Source: Diplonema japonicum (taxonomy: Eukaryota; Euglenozoa; Diplonemea; Diplonemida; Diplonemidae). From it: 64,000 nt of DNA. The stretch spans positions 992,001 to 1,056,000 of the forward strand of contig OZ025648.1 of NCBI GenBank assembly GCA_964019335.1, written 5' to 3'. Below are positions 30,677 through 41,760 of the stretch, one piece after another. The translations under genes were made by a program, and so were the position numbers. The first letter of the stretch is position 1; every line of letters starts with the position of its first letter. The notes below the pieces were generated by a model. It had not been told where the DNA came from and made no database searches. It was given only the letters and a program-made list of their open reading frames with translations.

Positions 30677-33600
30677 ATGTCGGGGAACCAGTTAGAGATG
30701 CTAGCAGGATGGCACAATGTCGCAGTCCGTGCTGAGAGCACCAACGAGCAGCGGCTGCAAGCCTTGAAAAGCATCGAAGACGCGAAGGAAGTACTGGGAT
30801 GGGACTGCGGGGAAGCAGGCATCGCCATCATGGGCAAAGTTGACGTGAATGATGGGTTGCATTACTTCGGCCTGCACCTGCTCGAGGAGGCCGTTGAGCG
30901 GTACTACGAAGGGAGGGATGAGTCGCGGGTTGTATTGCGGGGCAAGATTATGGAAGCGGCTTTAAAAATGGGCACCTGCCCCAACAGGACTTCAGAGAAG
31001 CTGGGGCAAGTCATCGCAGACATCGCGAAGCAAGACTGGCCAGCGAGGTGGGGGGACTTCATCCCGCAGCTCTTGCAGGTCCCCATGGTGATCGTCAGCA
31101 AAACCCTGCGGTCGTTGTTGGAAGATTTGAAGGAGGCGTCGACTGTAGCCTCTACAGGGACATCGAAGTGGGATAAGAAGTCCCATCTTCCTGCTCCCCG
31201 GAAGCGGGAGCTCGTCACAGCCGTTCGCGAGATCTCAGCCGACCTCCTCACATACCTCCATACACACCTCCAGTCACCCGATGCGCATGTCGCTTCTATA
31301 CAGTGTCTCACGTCTCTTATCTCCCTTGTAGACTCTGCTGTGATCATCAACTCTGGCGTGCCGCAGACTGTCACCACGCTCCTCATGAACACGAACCCCC
31401 AGTCTGACTCCTGGCAAGTCATTGCGGAGTGCGTCGCAGAGCTTGGTTCCATCCCGTCGGACAGCATCAGCTGTGTTCTTGCGGCTGTCTCCACTCTGGC
31501 GCATAAACTGAGCACCACCTACAGCGGCAAACCCTGCCCTGATGAGTGTGCACACCTCGTGCTGATGGAAACCTGCAAGTGCCTCAGCGCGCTGATTTCC
31601 AACAAGGTGCTCATGAACGATGCTGCAAAGGTACTTGAGGTTGTCAAGGCATGCCTTGGGTTGCTAAAGATACCCAGCCTCCCTGTTGCAGAGAACCTGC
31701 TTCCCTGCTTGCTACTTATTGTGAAAGCGCGATACGATAGCGAGATGAAAGAGCTGCCTGTCCTGCTCAGGGAGGCACTGGCGGACAACATCAGTGACCC
31801 GGAATCAGAGGGCGGCTTGGCCTTCCCGAATATCTCGTGGTCGGAGGTGGTGTATGACTATGACGAGTGGAAGAGTGCGCTTGCAGGTGCCAAGAGGGAC
31901 GGGCGGGCCATCCTGATGTCGTTGACAAAGAGCGATCCCGTGTTTATGGTGAATACGATGTTAACGCTGGCAAAGGAGTTGGGGACCTTCCAGACCAGGC
32001 ACCCCAGTGACCCACTGGACTTCACCGGCGAGCTGCACCCTTGCAGCAGGCAAGCCGTTGCATGGGAATCTTCGACCTTCGTCATCACATCTTGCCTCTC
32101 AGCCCTTGGCACCATCCCGCAAGCCTCACTTGAGCAGGCCCCTGTGAAGGAGCTCGTTGAGTCTCTGTCTTCAGCTCTCAGCATAGAGACCAGCGACAGT
32201 GCAGTTATCATGGCGGTGGCCGACCTCATCGGTGGACTTGGGAGCTTGTACAAGACGCACCCCAACCAGCTGGTGTCGCTGGCGTTCGAAAAGCTTTTCA
32301 AACTCATGCAGCACAGGAGAGACTTCGAAGCTGGCAGCACGGTGCTGTCGCCCGCCACGTCGGACGCCAGGAAGAAGGTCATGAACGCATACATCAAGAT
32401 CTGCTCCACGCTCCCTTCGCAGCTGCTGCAGTTTGTGCACCCTCTGATGGAAAGGGCCTCTGCGTTGGTGGCGTCGAACGAACTCCTGCCCTCAGAAACC
32501 AGCTCTCTCTACGAAGGCCTCGTGATTATCAGCAACATGATGCCTGCAGAAGGGCAGTCCGCACTGCTGGAGACGCTCATCAAACCCTCTCTGGCACTCA
32601 TGGGAGAGATGAGCCACATGTCAAGCGTGCAAAGCCTTGCCGCGCTGCTCCAGAGGCCTACGGCACCTGACTCATCAGTGTCGAAGATCCTGCACATGCT
32701 GAACACCCTTACGGGAGTGTTCCGCCACTGCAAGGGCACGGTGTTGAAGGGATTGGCAGAACAACTGGCTTCCACAATGCTGCAAGCGGCGCAGTCTGTT
32801 TCCTATCTACACGGGAAGCAGAAGGAGGCGCTTCCTGCAGTGCTGCACCCGATGCTCGCTGTTGAGAACTCAGACAACGGCTCATGGCAGTACGCGACAG
32901 GCGACGAGCAAGCGACGCTTACTCTTATCGACGATGGACGCAACTTCATGTCGTCGTCACGTGTCCTGCTCTTCGAACTCCTCAGCTACATCGCCGTCAC
33001 CACACCTGTGCTGCACGAGCACTACGTCACCTCGAGCGTGGGGGCCATCGGTGAAGGCTTGTCGGTAGACAGTGCCAGGGAGCTGCTTTTCCACTTCGCC
33101 CCGAGGTTTGTGTACTCTTGCCCTCCCCAGCTGCTTGAATCTGCTGCCAAGTTCTTCAACGGGTCCTGCAAAATGGCAGCGGATAGCATCACCACGTGGT
33201 ACCTGCAGTACTCGGAGTCTGAGGACAGGCGTGTTGTGTACGAAACAGCGTCGCTTGCCATCGACCTCATCGGCAGGCCGGTGAAGGCGAACCAGGGGCA
33301 GGAAGAGGGTGCTGTTTCAAACTATTTGATGACCAACCCCATATCTTGCACGGGTATCTTGCTGGTGGTGAACAGCAGTTTGGTGTGGGGCGACGCGCAG
33401 CCCGCTGTGAGGGCATTGGGGGTCCTGAAGAAGATGCTGCCCGTCATTGTGCAGGCTGCAGACCTACACCAGCACATCTATGTGATATACGGGAACTGCA
33501 TCAAAAGGCTGCTGCAGGCAGAGCTAAGCGACGGGATCAACGGGCTGGTGGGGTGCAATTCGAAAGAGGACTCGCTGCTGTCAGAGTGTGTCGCCGCCAT

Positions 33601-33914
33601 ATCGCTGATGTTATGCACGCTCGGCCCTGTGCACTCTGTCTTCGTAAGCGCATTGAGACAGGCAGGTGTCCCGGAGAGCGAGAGCTTGGACGCTGTGTTC
33701 GACCCTCAGGAAGGAAGGCGGGTGTCCTTCGTGCGCTCCATTGTCAGCAAGTACATCGCAGGGCGTAATAAGAGCAGAACAAAGACCCCTGTCAACCTCG
33801 CACTGCCGTCGTTCGCATCTCATGTAAAGGGCACAGGGTATGTTTTGTTGGTGTTACGCAACCCCCACACACAACAGGTACTTCGACGACCCCACGCCCA
33901 TCCCCGTGTCGTAG
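30677..33914 (+). CDS. Exportin-5-like karyopherin
   Basis: Exons 30677-33837 and 33878-33914, with a 40-nt intron (GTATGT...CAACAG), give 1065 aa ending YFDDPTPIPVS. The N-terminal ~150 residues match exportin-5/HASTY: NEQRLQALKSIEDAKE, then HYFGLHLLEEAVERYY (family RHFGLQILEHVVKFRW) and AKQDWPARWGDFIPQLL (family KREWPQHWPDM), the start of the Xpo1 domain. The rest is a HEAT-type helical solenoid of the expected length. Exportin-5 relatives carry small structured RNAs or proteins out of the nucleus with Ran-GTP. Assignment within the exportin family rests on the N-terminus only. The stop is 96 nt upstream of the next start codon. Confidence 0.78.
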
Positions 33915-34010
33915 TAGTATCAAGGTTCACTTAACATGAAACAGATTTTTTTTTTTTTTAAAAAAAGTTTTTTTTTTTGTTCGGTTTTGGAAATATTTTC
34001 CCCCTAGGAA

Positions 34011-35147
34011 ATGGCTTACACACATGCGATGCGGTCCTTTTCGTTGGACGTGACGGGGTCCCCACACATGGGCGAGGGGCTCTTGAAGACGTGTTTGAGC
34101 ACCGGGAACAGCAGGAGGTGCAGCAAAGTGAAGCTGGCCCCGCCGCTCCCCATGCTTCTCAACGAAGTCGACGAGGAAAATTCGTTTGTGACGGTGATGC
34201 TGAACGGAAACTGCGTGGTGCGGTGCGGGGTACCGCAAGGGGACGCAACGGCAGAAGTGGTAACAGACCTCCCGCACAGTGTGAGAATCAACAATGACGG
34301 CCAGTCCCTGTACCTCCAAACAGTGGCTTACATGGCACACGTGTGTACTCGAGATATCGATATCTCAATCACCTTAGTTGACGAAACAACAGACAAGGAG
34401 GAAACCGTCCCCGTGGGCACACTAAACCACGATGTAAAAATGTGTAAAAGCGTTGATTTTGTCCCTTTCGTTCCCACGAAGGCAGTCCTGACTCTGTCAG
34501 GGAAGAAGCAGCTTGAGGGGTCTTCTTTAAAAGACGCTAAGTTCCTCAAATCCGTGTCATCAGTACTGCGAAGCATGGCGTTAAACCCTGGGCAGGGCTC
34601 GATGAGCGCGGCTGTCTTGCAAAACCATGCCAAGTGTTTGCCTTTATATGACGAGATAGTGGGTAAAAGTGGTTGGTTGCAGTTTTTAAAAGCGTGTGTT
34701 GGGTTGGAGGTACTCCAGCTAACTGAGGAAGAGATTAATAATCTAAACCTCGGGCCGTTGGTGAAGGTGGGAGAGCCTAGAGTGGTTCTTCGAGGAGTTG
34801 ATTGGAAAACACGTGATGCTGATCGGGCGAAGCAAGTTCGTGAGAGGGAGCGGGCGTTGCTGGATACGCTTGTGTCTATGTTTCGTAGTTCAGGGGAATG
34901 TCTCACTCAACAGGAGCTAATGGAGATTTTGGGTGAGGACTCGAATTTTTTGTTTTTTGTACAGCCCTCGCTTGCAGCTGTTTCGCGTTTCATTATGCAG
35001 AACAAGGATATCTTTACGTGGCCCACCCACCCTGAGATGACGTGCACGGCCGGTCTGCGCCACGACCGTCCTGGTGAGGTGTCCCTTACTAAGAATAGCT
35101 CTGAGCGGATTCCCATCAATGCTGTAAGAAAAACAAAGCCTAAGTGA
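34011..35147 (+). CDS. PUB-like domain protein
   Basis: Intronless 378-aa protein. The region around residues 180-240 (KFLKSVSSVLRSMALNPGQG, AAVLQNHAKCLPLYDEIVGK, GWLQFLKACVGLE) resembles a PUB/PUG domain, which in PNGase, UBXD1 and HOIP binds the tail of the p97/CDC48 ATPase. The N-terminal ~150 residues are predicted beta-rich (FVTVMLNGNCVVRCGVPQ, VGTLNHDVKM) without a recognised fold. The C-terminal 130 residues contain a charged helix (DWKTRDADRAKQVRERERAL). The ATG is preceded by CCCCCTAGGAA, so a splice acceptor would leave a leader of only 3 nt from the window. A CDC48-adaptor role is inferred. Confidence 0.5.
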   Translation: MAYTHAMRSFSLDVTGSPHMGEGLLKTCLSTGNSRRCSKVKLAPPLPMLLNEVDEENSFVTVMLNGNCVVRCGVPQGDATAEVVTDLPHSVRINNDGQSLYLQTVAYMAHVCTRDIDISITLVDETTDKEETVPVGTLNHDVKMCKSVDFVPFVPTKAVLTLSGKKQLEGSSLKDAKFLKSVSSVLRSMALNPGQGSMSAAVLQNHAKCLPLYDEIVGKSGWLQFLKACVGLEVLQLTEEEINNLNLGPLVKVGEPRVVLRGVDWKTRDADRAKQVRERERALLDTLVSMFRSSGECLTQQELMEILGEDSNFLFFVQPSLAAVSRFIMQNKDIFTWPTHPEMTCTAGLRHDRPGEVSLTKNSSERIPINAVRKTKPK

Positions 35148-35697
35148 ATCTAGGGGGGGGAAATTGCATTTACACTAGCATTTTTTTTTGTTGTTGTATT
35201 AGCACAAAAAAAAAAGAAAACGTATCGTGGGGGGGGGGGGTTATATATTTTGTTTTTTTTTTATTTTCGTGCGAAAGAAAAAAAAAAGAAAGGGCTTTTC
35301 TAATTTTTTTTTGTCGTTGAAAGGACGCCTCTATAGTTTGGGGGATAGGATAGCATGATGAGAGCAGGGGGGGGCCAGTCTCACAACCCCCCTCCCTGAC
35401 AAAATTAGACTGGTCTACTCGTTTTTAATCAACTGTATCTCTATCTCTTCTACTAGACGTCACAAGTGAGCCTATTTATTCACGATTGATGAGCAAAAAA
35501 AAAAAAAGAAAAAAAAAAAAAAAAGAACTGGGCAGCGCAACAGGGTTACCTTAGGTAGATAATTTGGTACTCCGTTGCATTTTTGTTCGATGGGTCTACC
35601 CCATTAAAAGTGATTTTCGATTTTCTTTTTTTTTTTTTTTCTCTCTCTCTCTCCCTCTTTTTTTTTTTTACTATGGAGGACGGCCAAGGACCCGCTC
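35148..35697. other. Intergenic region upstream of retroelement-like ORF
   Basis: About 550 nt of A, T and G runs with patches of balanced sequence at 35330-35480. A CT repeat lies at 35641-35654. No gene is seen. Confidence 0.5.
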
Positions 35698-36663
35698 ATG
35701 TCCTACAGCCTGAGACGAGTGATCGCAGGAGGGGTTCCCTACCTAAACCCGCACGCAAATGCGAACCGAAAGAGCGTCCCACTGGCGCCTGAAGGTGACG
35801 ACAACGGTGACGACGAGGAGAACATGGGCCAGGCACCAACGACGGAGGTATCGCACACGCAAGGATTCAGATGCGACCTGTGCAAGTCACCACACCCGGA
35901 CACGGTGACCTTACTCCGCCATCAGCTGTATGAGTGCGCCTGTGCACAAGAGGAGCTGGCACTAGACGGAATGGAGCCGTTGCGCAACAGATCAGGATGG
36001 CCCCTATGTCTGGAGCTGCACGCGATACTGCCGAGGGGGCATGTCTTCGCACACCTGGAGAAGCTGCAGCGATACATGGCTGTGGTGGTCGGGAAACGGG
36101 ATGTGGAGCTCATGCAAATAGACAACGCCAGCACACAGCCGCTGCCGTGGGTACGCGATGTGGAGGGAAGGAGATGCCTCGTGCCGACGGCGGGGGAGCT
36201 CGAAGGAGTGGGAGGAATCGTCGCAGAATTCTTGAACCCGCTGCTGCAGTGGTTGTCACAGCTACGATGGGTGAAGGAGGACACCAGCTCTGAAGTGTCA
36301 GCGGTGGAATTGGCCATCGACTTCGAATGGACGACAGGCAAGTTACTGGGAGGTCTGCTGGAAGATATGGCTCGCAAGATCAAAGCACTGATAAGAAAGC
36401 TGAACGCGGCATGCAGAGCACGGAAGAAGCCACGCCCCTTCCCGGCGGATGAACAGAAGAGAGTGAAGTCCCTCATCGCAATAGGTGGGAAAACGACTAT
36501 GGGTTTCGCCAGGAGGCCCATCTTCGCCACCCACTCCACGCACGACAAGCTGATGGAACTGAAAGCCGCTTACAAGCGAGACCGCATCACGCGACTCCGC
36601 AAGACGCTCAAGGCCTCGATTGGAACGAAAGCAATGCTCCAGAAGGGGAGTATAAATAGATAG
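35698..36663 (+). CDS. Retroelement-like zinc-finger ORF, probably 5'-truncated
   Basis: A 321-aa frame. The reading frame stays open upstream of the first ATG (35698) into a T/CT tract, as LWRTAKDPL joins smoothly to MSYSLRRVIAGGVPY, so the true 5' part seems to be missing. It has one C2H2/C2HC-like finger (CDLC-x12-H-x4-C), a block VSAVELAIDFEWTTGKLLG, and a basic C-terminus. The last ~53 residues are homologous to the ORF end at 1-192. A repeated, 5'-truncated ORF suggests the C-terminal part of a LINE-type protein, but no reverse transcriptase domain is visible here. A conserved host family remains possible. Confidence 0.5.
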   Translation: MSYSLRRVIAGGVPYLNPHANANRKSVPLAPEGDDNGDDEENMGQAPTTEVSHTQGFRCDLCKSPHPDTVTLLRHQLYECACAQEELALDGMEPLRNRSGWPLCLELHAILPRGHVFAHLEKLQRYMAVVVGKRDVELMQIDNASTQPLPWVRDVEGRRCLVPTAGELEGVGGIVAEFLNPLLQWLSQLRWVKEDTSSEVSAVELAIDFEWTTGKLLGGLLEDMARKIKALIRKLNAACRARKKPRPFPADEQKRVKSLIAIGGKTTMGFARRPIFATHSTHDKLMELKAAYKRDRITRLRKTLKASIGTKAMLQKGSINR

Positions 36664-36766
36664 CCCCCCCAACCCACCCAAGGGCGGCCCTCCATGAGGG
36701 GGTTTGTCCTGCACTTTGAGTTTTTTTCCCTTTTTTTTCTATCCGCTGTAAGAAGCGGGAAAAAAA

Positions 36767-36798
<32 letters not shown>

Positions 36799-38090
36799 AA
36801 AAAAACTCTTTTTTTTTTATTCTTCAATTCATATTTTTGAAAAAGAGGAGGAAAAAAACAAACAAACAAAAAAAAAAAAAAAAAACATTAAAGAAACAGA
36901 GGGGGGAAAACTTTTGCGCAGCATGTAAACTTACAGCTAAGTCCATCTTGGGCCTTTTTAGGCGATCCTGTCACATACTGCAGGTTCCCTTCAAGACATC
37001 TTTTTCTTCTTCTTCTTCTTCTCCCTCCCCCCCCTTTTGTTACTGAAGTGAAAAGTGCCAAGCAAGACTATTTTTTTCTGTCCAGGCATTCTTCCTTTTT
37101 TTTTTCTTTTTTTTTTTTTGTTTTAACAATATTATTGTCGAGACTAAAAACTAGTTGATGGCAGCGTAATGAGCTATTTTATTAGGTAAAATTCCGCTCG
37201 TGCGCACAAACAAATGGAGCGCCAAACTAGTTTTTTCTTTTTTTTTTTTTTTACGCATTTCTAAATATGTAGTTGGACTGTCTAATGTTCGAGCCTTTTT
37301 TTTTTCTTTTTTTTTTTTGTAGCTTTTCACTTTTTCTTTTACAGTTTATTTTGTTTTCGTCACTTTTCCTTTTTTTGCAAATGGATAAGGGAAAAAAAAA
37401 AAAAAGAAAAAAAAAAAAAAAAAAAAAAAGAGGTAACGCCAAGCCCTCTTGGGTCCTGTCATTGTCTTCGCCAGATCGCCATTTAGGATTTTAATTGAAC
37501 AATTCAGGTAACAACAAGCCTCCCAAGGAAAAAAAAAAGGAGAAAAAAAGGGGGAGGTTGGGCGACAATCTGTTACAGAATGTGATTAGGTCCAGTTTTC
37601 TTAAATTTTTTTAATGTAATCGTTGCACGCAAACAATAAAAGGAAACGAAAAAAAAGGGGGGGGGGGATAATATGGTAAAAGACTGTTCTCTGCTATTTC
37701 GTCACAGAAAAAAAAGAAAAAAAACGAAACAAAAAATACAAAAAGAGGAGGGGGGGGGGGGGGGGGATGTAAATAGCCCCCTTGGAAATTCTATTAATTA
37801 TGGTTCGGAATGAACCAGAAAGAAAGCAGAAAAAAAAAAGAAGAAAAAAAAAACTAAAAGTTTAGTGAGCGGCCTCTTGCTTCTTTTAATACCTTTTCGT
37901 TTAAAAAGAAAGTCTGAAAATACTTCGCACAAACACGCATGCAAGAAGCGAAGGTTTTTTTTATGCAACAAAAAAATATCTGAAAACTTTTACTGATCAT
38001 ATATTTTTTTCTTTTTTTCACCCCCCCTCCTCCGATAAGCACTGGTGATTTATGCCAATTCATGGAAATTGGAACTTTTTATATTATATA
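36664..38090. other. Gene-free region with short dispersed repeats
   Basis: Homopolymer-rich DNA. CTGCAGGTTCCCTTCAAGAC (36978-36997) repeats 7045-7064. GAGACTAAAAACTAGTTGAT near 37140 resembles 14148-14167 and, with GCGCCAAACTAGTTTTTT near 37220, may form a ~95-bp foldback element. Long A runs occur at 36761-36805 and 37391-37429, and a G run at 37750-37766. Confidence 0.45.
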
Positions 38091-38883
38091 CTGTAAAACG
38101 AAAAATCACCGGACTGGCCGACCGGATGATTTTTCCTTTCCGGACATTTACAGCTTTCATGGGAGCTTTGGAGAGTGGGAAGGATGAAGAGCAGGAGGAA
38201 TGGGACTGGGGAGGACCGTTTTCCGTTTGTTCTTCGTATTCGTCAGTCGAAATGTTCCCTCCTCCGTCTCGGCAAAGACTTGCTGAGGCTGACAGACAGC
38301 AAGTGCAAGGGCGTATCGTAGCTTGCCCATCCCAATCCCTTTTTAATTTTATTTTTGCCATTCTTTAAAAACTCTTGCCACAGAAGCAAAAGTTCTTCTG
38401 AGAAACATGCAGCGGACATTTCTTGGGACAGGGTAGAGGTAGCCCTGGGCCCCTTAAATAGGTGTAAAGAAGCCCTGGCGCGACCGGATGATTTCCCTTC
38501 CGGTAATTTTCGTTTTTTTTTTTCTTGGGTGGTGGGGATAACATGGAAATATAAGAAGTACATCAGATGTGTTGTTCGCTGTTGACCTCCTCGTCGGTCA
38601 TCACCGGTAGCGCCCGAGTGGAAGAACGTAACGCAGATGCTCAGGGTGACGAACAGGCAGCAAACTGCACGAGCGCAGAATCTTGGTTACCCGGGACGCC
38701 CCGGCTAGGGTTGAGCACACCGCACGCATTAAGGACACGACGCGGAACGCAAAAGAAGCTACAACTCGGCCGGGGAGCGCCCCCTGTAATCAAGTAGGTA
38801 GTTCGTGCTTCATTGCACGCTTAACGCCACCTAGTGTTGCAATCAAAGCCCCATTTCTTTTTTTCTTTTTTTTTTTTTTACAG
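38091..38883. mobile_element. Non-autonomous pogo-like element related to the CTGTAAAACGA family
   Basis: It starts CTGTAAAACGAAAAATCACC after TA and ends TTTTACAG before TA, sharing the outermost bases with the 1.64-kb elements. Subterminal ACCGGATGATTTTTCC at ~38130 has a partner ACCGGATGATTTCCCTTCCG at ~38482. The right part (38516-38870) may be an added insertion, because the second subterminal repeat is already reached at 38510. There is no intact ORF. Confidence 0.6.
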
Positions 38884-38887
38884 TATA

Positions 38888-39911
38888 CGAGCTCGTCCGG
38901 ACGAAAATGTCAACACTTTTTTGGGCACCTCCGAAAATTTCTTGTTTTGATTATTTGAGCAAAAAAAAGGGCAGCATGCAACCATAGGAAGATGACATAC
39001 ATGGTGTACATGACACCATTCTTTCAATTGCGATGCTTGTTTTGCCATGAGGGTGGCAGGCTTTGCAACCGGCTGCCCCGGGAAGCGAAAAATAGAGGTC
39101 AAAAAAACGGCGAAAAATGTAAAATGCAATTTCATTGCTTAAAATGCAGCATCTAGGGTGCATAAAATTGGTGATCAAGCGCACTTGTGACCCCTGGGTA
39201 CAACCCAGGGTCGGGTTACTGTTAAAAGTACTTAGCGAAAAATATATGGCGCCGCATAGCCCCCGAGAATCCGGGTTTTTACACCCTATTTTTTGGCTTT
39301 TTCAAGGGGTTCCTAAGGGATTTTGGCCTTTTTCAGAAAAACCAATTCTTAACACTTGCCTGCTCATGCAGAGCTTCGGCATTGGTATCTTTGGGGTCAA
39401 ACTTTCATTACCCATCTGCTGAGGTTTTTCCTTTTCTTTTGCACTCATAATACTTTAAAAGTGAAAATTTTGCTTTTTTAAGGGGTTTTAAAGGGATTTT
39501 AGCCTTAAATAGGCCAAAATGGCACTGTAAGGGTAAGTTCTCCCCACCCCATTTTAATAGTGATTTAGAGTCCAGCCCACCCAAAATGACCCCAAAGGTT
39601 TCACAGATTTTCAATCTGCGTCCATCCTCCGGTTGTTTTTCATGGAAAAACGAAAATAAAAAATGGAGTCTGGGTTATTTGTAACTTCCAAATTGAATCG
39701 TTTGCCAAAAACCATTCTAAAAAACATGTTGTTGCACGTGCGTTTTAAAAATAAAACAAACGGCGAGCATTTTAACCTATATGGTGTTCAAGCTTAGACG
39801 GCATTTCTGCACACAAAGTGGTGTCGGACTACTTTTCTACTTAGAAATTTAACGGGGGTTTTCCGCCGCATAGGAGGGTCATTTATTGACATTCTTTTCC
39901 GGACGAGCTCA
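38888..39911. mobile_element. 1.0-kb GAGCTCGTCCGGA element, copy 2
   Basis: Same structure as the copy at 17202-18217 and in the same orientation, flanked by TA. Differences are few: scattered substitutions, a short loss near 39120, and a TACCCATCTGCTG-type change near 39410. It sits directly against the right end of the element at 38091-38883 and ends only ~100 nt before the SK-channel start codon. Confidence 0.85.
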
Positions 39912-40012
39912 TATAAAGATTTTTTTTTTTCCTCCTCGAAAAACACAATAAAAAAAGAAAAGAAAAAAACAGAATCCTGGCCCCCCACATCCCTCCACCC
40001 ACCTCCCCCCCC

Positions 40013-41727
40013 ATGAAGCACGGGAATGGGCCGCGGATCCCATTGCTTATCGAGGAAGAAATTCTGGCGGAAGAGAGCACCGGGAGCAGTGTGGAATCAA
40101 GAGGCGATGAATTAACAAACACAAAAATACTTCGGGATATAATAAAGAAGAAGAACACCGTGATGACCTTCCAGCAAGCGGCACAAGACAAGTGGAGAGT
40201 ACGCAAGGATCAACAAATCTGCGCCACAAGCTTAGCATGCCTTCTACTCATAGTGGTGCAGAATGTACTGATATGGCAGTTCGCACACGGAGGAGATCCC
40301 GACGATAATGGAGTTGATGTACGACAAGAAGACCACCCCACCTTGTTCGTGGTGGTGTGGTGCATGAACAGTGCAATGATGCTGCTTACCGTGATGTCTT
40401 TAGTGTTTTTGGGGCAGTATTACAGGGCTTCATATGTGACTAAACAGCAGGACTGGATGCAACAAATGGGCGATGGTATAGATGAACCCACGGGGCTCCC
40501 TCCTTCCGCTTGCAAGCTTTTCACCCGTTTCGCTGTCGAGGTGACGATTCAGCTTATTTACCCGTTTCCGTTCATTCCGAGGTCTTCCTTTCTGTACCAG
40601 CTCCTCCTCATAGGGATGTTCTTCAGGCTTTACATCGTTCTGCGTGTGCTGCACACGAGCAGTCACGCGTTCCGCCGCCGTGCTCAGATCAGATCGCAGT
40701 ATCAGGATTTTCGTAGGATGAACCTGAAAATCTCTTGGGACCTAACCATTAAAATGGCGTTCTATAAATATATGTGGGCGATGGTGTCGGTATCCACGTT
40801 GCTCATCATCTTCGTGCTCGCGTTCTGTCTGTACGTGTTGGAGCGGGAGGCGAGGGATACACAGGTAATGATAGAAACGGGAGGGAAATTTAAAAAAAAA
40901 AAAAAGGGACTCCATTCCGGTTTTTCCGATATCGGCGGTTGCCTGTGGTTCTCCTTCATTACGTTCAGCACAATAGGATACGGCGACATGGTTCCAAGGG
41001 TATTTAAAAAAAAAAAAAAAGAAATAGCTAATGACTTTACCGTTACCTCGAGGTTCCGCATTTTACCGTCGAGGGCCCGAGATGGTAAAATGCGGAACCG
41101 AGAGGTCGGTAAAGCATTACTTGGCGGTAGGTAAGTGGTTTTATTTCACGACACTCTGAAATTACTTCACGAGGGGCACAAAGGGGTGACAAGGGGTACA
41201 ACAAGAGAGGGGTTACAAAGGTTACAATACAAGTTGTTTTTCCTCCTTTTGTTGACTAAGAGCTGCCGCTGTCGCTGGCATTGCCACTGTCACCATCTCT
41301 AATCAGGCCTTCCCATACCTGGCGCGGCCGCTGGCTCCTTTTTTTCTGCTGCTTCGGTATTTTGAAGTCTTTTGGGGAGCTTGGGTAAGCTGACTAAGTT
41401 ACCCTTGCCCGCAGAAGAGTTACCCCCAGAAACTAGGAACAAGGCCTAGCCAAAAGTGGGCAAATTGGGAGGAAAAAGTAGTCCAACTTGGAACTGAGCC
41501 GAGGCAAAAGTTGGCCAATGAACCTGGGGGGAAATTAGCAAACTGAGAGGAAAAAGTAGCCCCACTGGGAACCGAACCGAGGCAAAAATTGGCCTACTAA
41601 GGCATATTATTTACCGGAAACCCCCTATTACTTCACGGAAAACAGGCTATTATTTCACCGTGAAGTAATGAGATTTAGCGTGAAGTAATGGGCCCCCCAG
41701 TGCGTGAAGTAATTTCTGAAGAGTGAA

Positions 41728-41760
<33 letters not shown>

